From: Erigeron canadensis
Taxonomy: Eukaryota > Streptophyta > Magnoliopsida > Asterales > Asteraceae
DNA length: 64,000 bases
Reading direction: 5' to 3'
NCBI RefSeq assembly: GCF_010389155.1
Contig: NC_057761.1
Coordinates: forward strand, 2,854,501-2,918,500
Both the position numbers and the translations under genes were made by a program. Below are positions 1 to 13,000 of the stretch, in pieces (positions within the stretch are counted from its first letter, which is position 1; each line of letters begins with the position of its first letter). The notes under the pieces were generated by a model that was not told where the DNA came from, made no database searches, and was given only the letters and a program-made list of their open reading frames with translations.

Positions 1-912
1 TGATATATCCTAATAAAATGAAATGCTATTAATAAAACATAAAAATACATAGCTGATAACGAAAAATAAATAGAATCGAAGTTGCATCAACAGCAGAAGA
101 AACAATAAAATACAAAGGGAAGCAACCATATAATACATTTGCAGAATTAGCTGCAAAGAAAAAACATGAACACTAACACAAAATAATATAAGAACACCTT
201 ATACCATGTTCTGCATTTACTCACTGAGCTAATCCTTGGTAGATTTGCTATATTCTTACAATATAAGAAAATAAAACATTAACTAGTTATAGATTGTCCA
301 GACTCCAGAAGAGTAGTATGTGTCAGAACAGAGCTTCAATAACAGGGGTCTAGATTGTCTAGAAGAGTACCAAAATTATCAACAGCAACCAGTACGATAA
401 ATCCCCAATATAGTCAAAACCCCTGTTTTCGAACAAAAAGTAAAATCAAAAGGAATCCAACTGTTCAAGATAAACCGCCAACCGTGGGTCAAAGTAAAAG
501 GAGAGAACAGAGAGGGGCACACCAGCTATACCGACAGTTAATAGGAGAGAAGAGGCGTCGTGGAGAAGATAGAAGAAGATGCTAATGATTTTGCCAAATA
601 CAGTTGCATTGTTTTTTAGTATCACAATTGTAAAAATTGATTCTATACAAAATTGTAATTGTAGATATTGCCTTATAACAGAACCGTCTTAAAAGTCATC
701 ATGTAACAATGGGTATTTGGCTAATGATGATGATGCCGTCTTGATCAGATCCAAACAACATAGAACCTCTAGAAAAAATCAGTATATGGAGATATGAATA
801 ATGAAACCAAAGTGCATAATATCTCATTAAAAAAACCCAACCCCTCCAATTAATTATTGTAATTATTTTGGAAAATATAAAACTGATAAACTCTTTTGCT
901 GAAACTTCACAA
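1..912. other. Intergenic, no supported gene
   Basis: AT-rich sequence without a coding signature that I recognise. A short open frame near 355-585 begins at a non-ATG codon and has a low-complexity basic translation, so I do not call it. The purine-rich stretch around 490-580 could belong to a transcript leader, but nothing downstream supports a gene. Confidence 0.5.
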
Positions 913-921
913 TTAAGATTA

Positions 922-2367
922 GAGTTAATTACTGATACTTAACGTTTGCGCCATATTACTGGTTTCATACCTTTCCTTTCGAAATTACGCTGATCATACC
1001 CAACGTATGCAAATTTCCACTCGGACCATACTGGAGGCTAACGCCGTCACGTGGCCGTTAAAAACCCTCTCACGTGACTTGCACGTGAGGGATAAAGATG
1101 TAATATCCCGTTTATTAATTACTTAAATGGTATCTAATCTTTGCACGATATTGCTGATTTCATACCTAATGTTTTTCTTAATTACTTAAATGGTATCCAA
1201 TGTTTAGTTATTAATTTTTTTTTATTTTTTTCTTTTGAAGGGTGAATTCCGTTTTAAGCCAATGTCTTAAAAACTGGTATTTTAGTCATACGGGTGTGGA
1301 AATTTTTTTGGTCTTATCGGTATTACCGAAAATACTGGCCATACGACTATTTTAATTTGTTTTATTTTTCTTTTATGAAATTTTCCAAAACTTGTTTATA
1401 TTTAACGAAATAGTCAAAATGCACTTATAATCCAGTAAAAAATAATACAAATAGATTTTTCATAACAAAATATAAGTTTAAAGCTCACAAATAACCAAAA
1501 ATAGCAATAAAGTATCATAAAAACAATTTTTAAAAAAATTCAAATTTTCTTTTTTGAAAATATTGGAAATACCGCAATGGTAATACCGGAATATTCGAGT
1601 AATACCAAAAATACCAGTCGATATTTACTGCGACACGAAGCTTAAAGCAATGTTTTAAATACCGGTAAATACCGGCTGATATTTCTGGTATTACCGTTGT
1701 GGTATTCCCAATATTTTCGAAAAAGAAAATTTGAATTTTTTATAAAATTATTTTTATGATAATTTAATGCTATTTTTGGTTATTTGTGAACTTTAAACTT
1801 ATATTTTGTTATGAAAAACTTATTTTGTATTATTTTTTACTGGATTATAGTGTATTTTGACTATTTTCGTTAAATTGTAACAGTTTTGGAAATTTTCATA
1901 AAAGAATAATAAAACAAATTAAAAATAGTCGTATCGGCCAGTATTTCCAGTAATACCGATAATACCAAAAATATTTCCACACCAGTATGACTAAAATACT
2001 AGTTTTTAAGACATTGACTTAAAATGAAACTCACCTTTCAAAAGAAAAAAAAATAAAAAATAAAAAAACTTAATAACTAAACATTAGGTATCATTTAAGT
2101 AATTAGGAAAAACCTTAGGTATGAAATCAGAAATATCGTGCAAACATTAAGTACTATTTAAGTAATTAAGAAACATGAAATTACATCTTTACCCCTCACG
2201 TGCAAGTCACGTGGGGGAGTTTTTAACGGACACGTGACGGCCTTAGCCTTCGGTATGGTCCGAGTGAAAATTTGCATACGTTGGGTATGATCAGCGTAAT
2301 TTCGAAAGGAAAGGTATGAAACCAGTAATATGACGCAAACATTAGGTATCATTTCAGTAATTAACTC
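922..2367. mobile_element. Non-autonomous fold-back Mutator-like element (MULE-A copy 1)
   Basis: The element is bounded by a perfect 9-bp target duplication, TTAAGATTA, at 913-921 and 2368-2376, the size typical of Mutator-like elements. Its ends are inverted copies starting GAGTTAATTA. The inverted similarity continues through the whole element to a centre near 1645, so it is one long imperfect palindrome with arms of roughly 700 bp. The terminal motif (attacttaaatggtat plus gatttcatacct) recurs inside each arm at about 1113-1160 and 1170-1205, so the ends are internally repeated. No transposase is present. It shares TIRs with the element at 11604-12914. Confidence 0.9.
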
Positions 2368-2573
2368 TTAAGATTATGGGGTACAAAACAACAGAATAAC
2401 ATGCGATATAGAAATGAATAGACTACAATAAACTATGCATGTTTAATAACTTAACTTACTAATTAACCAACTAGATCAGATAAAAATAAAGATTCATAAT
2501 AAGATCCAAATGTGCATAAAGTAGATATAGATAAGCTTACAAACTTATTTCAAATTCTAGCATAAAATCATGA

Positions 2574-3725
2574 TCAAGACGAGATATCAAACACAACATA
2601 TATTCCTCGGCGATATGAGACTCTCCTTGTATTTGAAGCCCCATTCAGCTTTACTTCTTTTGATGGACACTTTAGCAGCTTACACGAGTAGTTTGATGTA
2701 TCACAGATAAACATATGTCCATCCTCATCCTCATCCTCATCCTCATCCTCATCCTCATCCGTGGTTATAGACATTATAATTCTTCCGTCCTCAGTGATTT
2801 TCATATTATGAGATAAAGAGAAATAATCCGGACGTTCCAAACCTACAGTGAAAGAACACGCTTTAGTCACCAACGCCTTGTTCGCCCATTACCCACACAT
2901 CGAAATTGAGAGTCTTGGCGTCGGTGTTCGTGATCAACCATAGGCATCCATGACATGTACCCAGATAACTTTGTTTATCAAAAGCTGAATTAGGTTGACC
3001 TATGAATGAAATTACCATCTTTTCCACGTCGAGTGCCAAGATCCTCGAAGAATTCATCCAATACAGATAGCCTTTTAAAAAGATACCTATATCATCATAA
3101 AGGTAACCATCTGGACTAATGAGTTCTGGCCGGCTCCATGAACGTGTTTTCAGATTCAATACCTCACACGAATCCCAACTTTTCTTCGACCTGGTAAACA
3201 TTCTAAATCTAATCAGTTTCAGGTCATTCGGGGTTGCACCATGACCAAATCCATATGCATGGGCCCCACCAGGCAAAGGGAAATACGGATCTTTAAACAC
3301 CTCATGTACCCCGGTAAACGGATTGTACAAGATCATATGCTCTTGCATATAGCTATTTCCGTTCTCCCACGCAATATAATCCTTGACAGCCAACAAGATA
3401 ATTCCTCTGAATGTTCCCACAATCGTTACAAATCTATCATCCCAGTTTTTAATAGCCGGAAGATCCTTGAACAATGAAAATTCTACATTTGTAACTGGTC
3501 CATTACTTCCGTCTGAAATTTCGATAGACATAGGATTATACGGATGTGACGCATCTTGACTTAGAAACAGCCTTGATGATGGTCTTCACATCATAAAAGA
3601 GGGGGATCAGAAATCAGACGATTCCAATGTTTGGATACACATCTGGACTGCCCCATTGGCTTGGCTGGTAGTCGAGACAGTATATTTCGCAGGATTTCAT
3701 CAGGCATATCATCAACACTAGTCAT
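2574..3725 (-). pseudogene. F-box protein with FBA-type interaction domain, frameshifted
   Basis: Reading on the minus strand from an ATG at 3725, the first 44 codons give a typical F-box start: MPDEIL, then ILSRLPAK, CVSKHWNRLISDP. A TGA at 3591-3593 ends that frame. The frame then shifts into the body ORF (3531-2863), which shows F-box-associated-domain signatures such as ILYNPFTG, YGFGHG and KGYLYWM. A second frameshift near 2870 moves the reading into the C-terminal part (2873-2574), with CSFTVGLERPDYFSLS. Combined length would be near 390 residues, normal for plant F-box/FBA proteins, which act as substrate receptors of SCF ubiquitin ligases. With two frameshifts it is probably a pseudogene, unless the assembly is in error. 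Confidence 0.8.
2719..2760. repeat. 6-bp microsatellite in the F-box C-terminus
   Basis: About seven tandem copies of ATCCTC encode an alternating Glu-Asp run in the C-terminal frame of the F-box pseudogene. Slippage here keeps frame, since the unit is 6 bp, and may be relaxed after loss of function. Confidence 0.85.
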
Positions 3726-3913
3726 CTTAGGTTAATGTGGAAATCGATCTCCCAACAACAAATTTGCTTCGAATTCCTAGTCGCCAAGTTATTTATCTAT
3801 CCGTTTAACCTGACATATATGGTAAATAACACATTACTATGTAATTAATCGAATTACTTTCATAGGCTATAATCATATTTAATTTCTATATCTGTAAACA
3901 ATCTTCTGATGTA

Positions 3914-4361
3914 CGAGAACAAGTACCCGCACGTTGTGGCGGTGAGATAGTGGTGGTGATACCTAGGTCATAGAATGTGATAGGTTATAAGAGTTGATAT
4001 GTCATAGAGTATGATAGTCAAATGTCTTAGCCGTACGGGCTCCGCCCTCGGATTTAAAAATTTGTCGAAAGTATATCGAATGACATCTCTAATGAAAAAG
4101 CATGAAATTTTAAGAACACTCATAATTTATCGATGTACAGTTTTTAAGATAAAAAATTTTGAATGAATGGGAGGAATAAACGATTTATGAAGGAGAGAGA
4201 AAAAAGATATTTGGTTGAGATTTGAGGAGAGAGAAAGGGTATTATAGTTATTTTAGGTAAATATATAATAGATAGGAGGGGCATTTTGGAGAAGTACTTA
4301 AAATTAATATTGAAGATTTGTTGAAAATCTAGAAGAAATCTGCTTTATAATATAGTATAGA
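3914..4361 (-). mobile_element. Helitron-like remnant
   Basis: On the minus strand the 5' end begins TCTATACTATATTATAAAGC after an A, the usual 5' terminus of short plant Helitrons. The other end has the GTACCCGCACG-type GC-rich segment found just inside Helitron 3' ends, followed by a degenerate CTRR position (CTCG). The 3' boundary is therefore approximate. No protein coding is present. Confidence 0.4.
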
Positions 4362-6283
4362 TAATGTATCTTTAATAAAAGAGGAACTTAAAGTAAGGAG
4401 TTTTCGGGGTCAAGCAAATAAGAATTTCAATCATGTATGTAATTTAAATAAAGTCGCTCAAAATACATTAACTACTGGAAAATTAACCCACCTTCAATTC
4501 TACTCTAACGCATCTATTTAGTGTTTCCATGTATGTTTTTTTACAATTAAAATTCAATTATACATATTAAAATATATATATATATATATTATATTATATA
4601 TGTATACATATAAATTAAAAAACAGAACTAAAGAACATAAAAAATTCATACCGTGGGGAAAGAAAAGGAGCTCAAAAAGCAGATGCAGGACGGCGGAAAT
4701 GAGACATTTCCGGTCACATTCGCAGGAAATTAAATATCACGGTTGCCGGTATATATATATCGGCGAAATGGGGAAGAAAGGGGATTAAGATTAGGTCAGA
4801 TCACTCAATGTAAATATTACTGTTAAAAAGAAAAACTGAGTGTAAATATATATTGGAAGAAGATTGGGCCTTAGTAGGCTTTTAAAATTTCTAAGTTTGG
4901 GCTTTGATATATATTCAAAAGTTGTTAAAGCTATAAATAAGTGAATAATATTTCTAAAAATAAATATAATATTGATGTTAAGTTAAATTATCTTTTTACT
5001 TTTTCATTACAAAAATAAAATTACAATTAGATAAGAAATATATTTTTAAAAAATCAATTATTTTTCTAATCAATGTTTTCTGATGTTTTCTCAGGCCACG
5101 GGCCAGTTGATTCTGTTAATGTGTTTATAGATGATCATATAGTTGACTAGGTAAGTAAAATTTCAATTTTAATGATGCTTTTATTTGTTTTATTAAATCC
5201 ATTATTAAATCGCAATTGTCCGTCCTTATTATGTTTGGAGAAACAATTTGGGCATAAACATCGCATATTGAAATTGGATACGTTGGAGCGAGTATTCATC
5301 CAAAATGGTAGAGTACTACGGCAGTACTCAAGTTAGAATTATTTATAGAGTATTGATATATCCTCCAACCTCATTAGCTTAGATATCGACATTTGGAAAA
5401 ATCTAAGAGATAAAACTAACAGAGAAAATTAGCCAAATCACATGTTATATTCATGTGATTTTAAAAGGATTTTTAAGCTAATATTAATGGGGATTTACCA
5501 TTTCCTTTATTTAAATGAAAATAATACATCGGAATTATACGGATAGAAATAGATTGGAAACACAGACATACTTTGTTTATAAATATAAACTTAATCTTCA
5601 AAATTTCAAACCTGTAGATATTAGATATTACTTAAAAGTTCAAACATATAGATATTTAGATTAAAATGATTTTGCAACAAGAAAACAAGATTAATTTGAC
5701 TTAATTTGTGATAGTTTGACCAAATTTTGACCGATTTAATTGGCAATTATGCTCAAATTGGATCCACCTACATTATGATGCCCTAAATGTTTGTCTTAGA
5801 TTTCCGATGTCTATAACACTGACATCAAGTATAATGAAAAATAATTTTTCACTTTGTATTTTAACCTCCTCTAAGGTGGTTGTGACATCCTGGAGGTTCA
5901 AATCCCATAGGTATACTCATGGAGATGTAAGAAAAAGGTTATTACAACTAAAAATAATAATTATCATAATCACCTTCCTCGAGTAACCGGATGGGAGAAA
6001 ACTCACCCGTTTACTCATTTGTGTATTTTTCACATTAAGATTATCTTTGGTCACTTGATCTATTAACTTTTTAGATAATCCGAATCTTCAATTTCAATTT
6101 CAAACAAAAGTATACCCACACAGGCACACGCTATACTCACAAGCATATCCTATACCGCTATACTTCAGAGTCCCGTTATGTTATACGATTATGTGATTTT
6201 GATGATTGAGTATCACATAAATATTTTCTATAACACTTAAGAAATCCAAATGGCTTATGTCTATAGTGTATTTGAACTTACAG
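4362..6283. other. Intergenic, AT-rich, no supported gene
   Basis: Mostly AT-rich sequence with an (AT)n run near 4572-4590. Around 5870-5925 there is a segment with a Pol III box-B-like GGTTCAAATCCC, but the matching box A is poor, so I do not call a SINE or tRNA. Confidence 0.5.
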
Positions 6284-6432
6284 GAAAGGCCACTGCTAAC
6301 CCGGGCCTTGGAAGATGGAAACCAAGATGCCATTGTTGACTCAAGCTTACGAGACTACCAGACTAAGATGGCTAGGATGGTATCATGTGTAGCTCGTGTG
6401 TCCATCACTCAGATCACCGTTGGCTTAAGATG
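6284..6432 (+). pseudogene. PERK-type receptor kinase exon fragment
   Basis: After an AG acceptor-like dinucleotide at 6282-6283 the frame reads ERPLLTRALEDGN and then MARMVSCVA. This resembles the C-terminal kinase lobe of proline-rich extensin-like receptor kinases, where RPLLTRALEDGN and MARMVACAAACV are characteristic. A one-base shift brings CVHHSDHR into frame, matching the usual CVRHSARRRPRM segment. No other kinase exons are visible nearby and the fragment fades into AT-rich DNA. I infer a captured or degraded exon. Confidence 0.5.
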
Positions 6433-7047
6433 TATTGTATGGGATATATGTATTCTTATCGTAATTAATATATTAATTTGTTTTAATTAAGTAGTCTTGT
6501 ACAACAGCATTTATAGCCTTTAGTTTCCTCAAAATCATTGAAGAAGATCAGCAGTAGACAATGGCTCACAACCATCGCCCGCTCATTCCGTCAACCTACA
6601 TGGGGGTGGGCAACAGTGTTCCCGTCCGGGTTGGCTGTGCCTTCAAGGCTTCAACCAGCACCCAACGCCAACAGGCAACAGCCCAACACCCTTAGAGATT
6701 TCAACTTAAAATCCAATACAATCAATTCAGTTCAATTTTTTTTAGAGAAATTTAAACTATTCTTGAAACTAATAAATTGTACCCAATTTAAAAGACTTCA
6801 ATGTCATAATTTTCTACCAACCTGTGTGATACACGCGGATAGTATTAATAATAGCCAAGAAAATTAAAAATCTATCCTTATGACATAACGTACCGTTTAA
6901 TAACCCCATGGAACCAAATTACGATCATAGATGCCTTACAAAAGTTAAGGATGTAAATTTACAAGAATTACAAATATGAACAATTACTATTATCACATAA
7001 CATGATAAAAATCTTTGACCTATATCTGTATGTGACAGCATCGTTCA
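6433..7047. other. 3' flank of the TraB-like gene
   Basis: Sequence downstream of the minus-strand gene that ends at 7048. It should hold that gene's 3' UTR and polyadenylation signals. A GC-richer stretch at about 6560-6690 gives no protein that I recognise. Confidence 0.4.
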
Positions 7048-10000
7048 TTAGCTTAGGTTAGAATTATCAACAAACTGAACTGCATCAGATGCTACTTGTG
7101 TAATAAAATTGACTGTTGACCCAAAAAAGAGTTCCCAGAACCACAGATCCAATGCCAGAACAGATGAAAATATAAGCAAGGCCAAAGTTTGATACCGGTT
7201 TAATGGCCAGCCTGAAACTTCTGCTAGTTTCTTCAAGAAAGGTAAAGAATTGCTTGTAAGATTTCGGTTCTTGATTGACCAAGCAGTTACCCATTGAACC
7301 CGAGAAGGAACAAGGTCAAATTCGTCTTTTAACCTCCTTCCTAAATCCGGCATGTGCCCACCACCATATAGTATCGCGATCTTCTTCTGGCCATTGTTGA
7401 TTGCTCTTTCGAGTGCTTCTGTTGCAGCCCTGTTTCGCTCACCAATGATGACTGATTTCTCCTCTACATCTGTCGTTACCATTGTAAAACTGAACAGAAA
7501 GATAACACCCAATCACCATAAATGCAGATTTTGATAAGAGACAAAATTTCTTTTACTCATGTCTTGAGTCTTCAAAATTCTTCACTTTTTATTTTCTTTG
7601 AATAATATATAACCATCGTGGCAAAATGAGATAAGAAGGTAATGGAACGGGTAATTTTCGTTTCAATCAATTTCTGCCAATACCCTCGCCTAGGTTGACA
7701 CACAACACTTTTTGACGTCATTTAAGTAATAGTTGTTTCAAATTTAATTACATAAGTTATTCTATTCCAATAATAATTACACATTTTTTTTTGTAAGTGA
7801 GAGCTTTTAATAAAATCAGGAAACAGTTAGGTAGATGACTTTCAACATATTCAACCCTTTCCCATCCCATTTGTAGCTAGTTATATAATAAACCGTTAGA
7901 GATAACATACGTAACTGGAAAGTTTAACACTGCAAGTCAATGGGCCATCAAACAACATAGGCAAGTAGTCCTTCAAAGAAGCTAGAGTTTCTAAAATGCT
8001 ATTTATGTTAACCTGAACATTTTGCACAGAGATATTGATAACCTAAAATTTCTAGAGTGTATATGATGCTTTGACTACAATATAGAGGCCTAATGGAGTT
8101 TCTTTTACACAAAACAAAAGTATATTGATCACCAGTTCATAGAAAAGGATATTCTGAAAACTGCAACAATTTCCTATTTGTAACGTGTTCTTGCAACATT
8201 TCCTTTTTAGTGAAATTCAAAGATAGAGCCACAAGTCCACAACTACCTATTATAATGGTAATGATTTGGGTCTCAATATTCTTAAATTATCTCACACAGG
8301 TAGTATATTTAGGTATTTGACAAGTACTCAGCGTTAATAATACTAGAAAATCAAGCATTGCAATTCGATATAACATCAAATAAAGATAGTAGAAGACTTA
8401 CTCTGATGTTAATCTTTTTGCCAAAAAGACCTTCATTGCAGCACCAAAATCAAGCCTAGATAATGCCTCTAGTTCTGGATTATCAGTTGGCTCATCACCC
8501 ACATCAGCACAAAGACTGCTAATGAAAAAAAGGCCAACAAGAGGCATAGGTAGCACACGGGAGGCCCATAATAGTTTGGATCTCCATGGACCAAGTTCTT
8601 CGGGGATTGAAGTGGCTTGTACCAATGCTTTCGTTGATTTGAGAGTCATATCTCTCGCAAATGTAAAAAGGCTCTCACCTTTTTCCATCTGGAACAGACG
8701 AAACACCTTTAGTTTATAAGGAAATAGGGATTCAACTCTTGAATCTTGATTGTAACAAGATCTCTATATATAATAGAGTTAACAATTTCGACACATTTAC
8801 TTGTGAATGGGTTGATTTGGTTTGTGTTTCATCTTAAAAGGGTCGAATAAAAATTTTAGCTTAGAGGGGAATGTGTCGAACAGGTTCAAAGTTGTCCAAA
8901 GTCATTTTATTCAAAAATTTTAATCATTATCACAGCAATATTACTATAATATTCAAAGATCTTAATCATTATCACATATTCTTTATTTCCATATATACTT
9001 TTTAGGGTTTAGTGCGCCGGAATGCAACAAACTATGCCCAAAAGGTTATAGTGTGCACGAACTAACCTTTTTTTTTAGGGATAAGTACCCCAAAATGTAG
9101 CTAACTATGGCTCAATGTCTATAGTAGGAACCAACTATAATTTTTGGATATTGTATATTGGGAACTTTGTTAAAATGTACACATATGGCATACAACCGGC
9201 TAGTTGCTTGTGTGGAGTAGATTGCAAGTGTATTCACACGGTCCTCATCTACGTGGATTGCCACATCATAAATATTCTAAATACTTTCTTTTCAAGAAAA
9301 TCATTTTTCAAGCCATTTCCAGAAATCCTACTTACAATTTCCAAAATCAAATCTAAGAGAATAAAAAAAAAACTCATATGCACTTAGATCGGAACACACT
9401 TACATCCAAAAACCTACCACCTAAATCCCACTTACAAACAAAACACATAGATCTTGGGAGTCGATGACGGATATTCATCTACAAGCAAATTAGCCCCAAG
9501 ATATATACAATCAAACCTTTTTTTCTTGTTACTAGTCCTATGTAAATCTCCCGTTAAATACAAAAGAATGGTGTTGCATTACGTGTAAAGTGTGTAATAT
9601 AGCAAGAAAAATATGAAGCGATATTAAGATCCGGCCACTTGCAAATCTGCTCCAGACCCGGATGATAATGATGTTGTTCGTTTAGGGTTGGGGTGGCCGG
9701 AAGTGGTGGTGGTGATGGCCGGAATCTGCTCCCCAAATCTATCTATTTATCGTATTTTTTTATGATGGTAAAGATTTTCCGGCCATCATCGTTTTTCCGG
9801 CCACAGTCGAAGCATCACTATCTCCAGCCACTTGTTACCTTTTCTTTCGTGGGTTTCGATTTTCATTCAAATCTTTATCAATTTTAAGCCACCATAAGAC
9901 CTTGGTGGTTTTGTTTTTCCGGCCATCTTGCTTTAAATTGTTGTCGTATTCTTGTTGTAATTAATTGATTGATTGTTGTTGTTTTTTAATTTTTTATTTT

Positions 10001-13000
10001 TTGATCTGGTTATATATATATATATATATATGGTTGAATATGAATATGATTGTGGTTAATTATTAGATTGTATGTGGATTTGTTGATGAAGAATATGCCA
10101 CATGTAAGTGGTCAAACTAATAAAAGTCAGAGTGTAACCTGTTACCTTTCTAACAGGTAACCGGTTACATCTTTTGAACATTTTTATAAGCTACCACCAT
10201 ACAATATACAAAGTCCTTAGTTGATTCCTACTATAGACATTTGGTCATACTTAGTTACATTTTGAGGGTACTTATCCCTTTTTTTATTGTATGCATAAAC
10301 TTAATACAAAAGTTTATATCATGCAACTTTTTGTGACCGACCAATAAAAACCTTACACCTGGCCCGTTAAAAAAAAAATTACACGTGGTAGCTCATTCGG
10401 GCTGCCACGTATACACATTGCATGATTTGAACATTTTTACTAAGTTTATGCATACAATAAAAAAAACGTTAGTTCGTGCACGCTGTAACGTTTTGGGTAT
10501 AGTTTGTTGCATTCCGGCGCACTAATCCCTATTTTTTAATATATATATCTGAAAATTTTGGCAGGTCAAGACAGATGCCTGTTTTGACCCGTCTAAAATG
10601 ATGAGATAAAAACCCAACAGAACCCACAATTGGCCACTGTGCCAACTTACCCATCTTACTGCCTCTAATAAACAAGATCAAGTAAAAGACGGAAAGGGAT
10701 TGCACCTGAAGTAGCTTGAAGGTTTCAAAGTCGAGATCGGCGTGGTACCAATTATCAGGATCGTAGTCAAGACAATCTAGTTGGAAATCAAGCATGAGTA
10801 CTCTAGCCATTTGTCGTTGAATAAACCCTATAATATTAAAACCCCGAGAGCGTGAATTTGTAAGCTTTCTAGTTGCTGAAGGGTTTCTTCGATTTTCTAA
10901 ACTTTCCCTGCTAGCCACCATCTCATATAGCACACAATCATATGACTGAAGTTCCTTCTGTAAGGTTTCAAAGTACCTGTTCATGACATGTTATATCATA
11001 CTAGCTAGCATATCTCACTTGTTTTAACATTCACAGATGAAGTGTCGGCTAAAACCATTTCCAATGCTACATTACAATATATATTCGTGCATGTTAAGTG
11101 TTTAATCTAATCAATGGGGGCAACATGAAAACTTAAGGGATGAAATTCTCAAAACTAAATGATACCACTAAATATTTAGCATTTATAATTATTTATTGAT
11201 AGATAATATTAATTTTATTATTATTAGGTAAATAATATTATTACTATAGATATATCCTATGATGTCTTTATTATTATTTAGTTACCATGCTAATCAAGCT
11301 ATATAATTAGTATTTATATAGATCATTAGGGTTGTAATATGATTATGGATAAACTCAATGGAGTTCAAAGACTTTTGAGAGTACCTTGCTTCTCGAACAG
11401 CAAGATTCTTTTATTGTTTTTCTTATAGATCTTTACGAATCTATTTGGTTGGTATCATCAATTGGATACGGGGAGTAGATACTTGCATCTTCCTCTAGGT
11501 ATAGAGATACTAATATGTTTTAGCATATGTAATATAGCAGACCTTGTACATAGACTTGCATAGACTTAGTTGATTGTTTTGAACACAATATCCATAGATA
11601 TTAGAGTTAATTAGTTAAATGATACCAAACGTTTGCGCGATATTGCTGATTTCATACCTTTCCTTTCGAAATTACGTAGATCATACCCAAGTACCCAACG
11701 TTTTAAAAACTCCCCTTCGACCATACCTGGACCAAAATTCCGTCTTTTGACCATCAAAGTCCCGAACATGACTTGCACGTGAGGGTAGTTTCGTAATTTA
11801 TCGCGTGCAGCTGCCATTCCACTTCTTTTATACCCAAAGTAATATATAATAAATAATTTATTATTTATACATACAATTAATTCAGAAACAATAAACAAGC
11901 CCAGGAAAAAAAATCTTCAAAACATACCTATATGATTTATATCTATATGACTATATAGATCAAATCTATATCTTCAAATACATGAATATTTGTATAAACA
12001 AGCTTTGTCAGTACGGGGCCACTATCACTTGTGTTTATTAGGAAAAATATATATAAGTTGAATATATATATATATATATATGAATATAAATCTCTTTATT
12101 CTCTCAATATAAATCTCTACAAATCGGTCCTTCACCAACCAATCGAGCCATGAAGCCATCACCGGTAATTACTCCTTCAACGGTCAACTACTCCATCTCC
12201 TGTCAATCAATAACTCCAACGATCTGTGAGTGGCCAATCCATCCATTACCGGTCAACTGATTACTCCTTCAACGGTCAACCACCTCATCCTAGGCCAATC
12301 GATCCTTCGCTTTGTGTACGATGTCCTTTGCTTCGGGTTAATATTGGTGATAGGGAGGTTGGATTTGGTGTATGTATGTATGGTGGTGGGGTGATGATGG
12401 TGGGGTTCCGGTGGGAGTGGGTTATGGTGTTTCCTGATGGGATTAAGGATATTCGTGGAGGGAAGGGGGTGGATTTGTGGGATGAACTTTTTATATGAAT
12501 TTTGGATGAATTTTTGGGATGACAAGATTTTTGGATGAGATTTTTTTTTTTAATTTATGAATGAACATCATTTGTTTATGCATTGGATTTTTAATAGATG
12601 ATGAATGTTTAATTTGTTGTTGATGGTTGATAAGAAAGGGAGATCAAAGATTGGGGGTTAGTATGTTTCTGGGGAAAAAAATTGTTATCGATGAATATGA
12701 TGATAAAGAAAGCATATACATGTGAAAATGACCAAATTGCCCCTCACATGCAAGTCACATGGGGGCTTTTGATAGTCAACAAACGGAGTTTTGGTCCAGG
12801 TATGGTTAGAGTGGAGTTTTTAAAACGTTGGGTATGATCTACGTAATTTCGAAAGGAAAGGTATGAAACCAACAATATCACACAAACGTTAGGTACCAAT
12901 TAAGTAATTAACTCTAGATATTATGCTTGTATGCTTTCCCATGCCTATGTCTTTTGTTTTCGACGTATATAATATCGACGCAAACCTACATTCACCCACA

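Noticed and set aside
355..585. 76-codon ORF on the plus strand
   Set aside because: Starts at a non-ATG codon, low-complexity basic translation, no family signature.
5870..5925. Possible tRNA gene or SINE (box B GGTTCAAATCCC)
   Set aside because: No acceptable box A at the right distance, no cloverleaf by eye and no poly-A tail.
12226..12525. Overlapping ORFs on both strands inside MULE-A copy 2
   Set aside because: Not listed as a gene because two full frames oppose each other and neither matches a family I know; kept only as a possible captured fragment.
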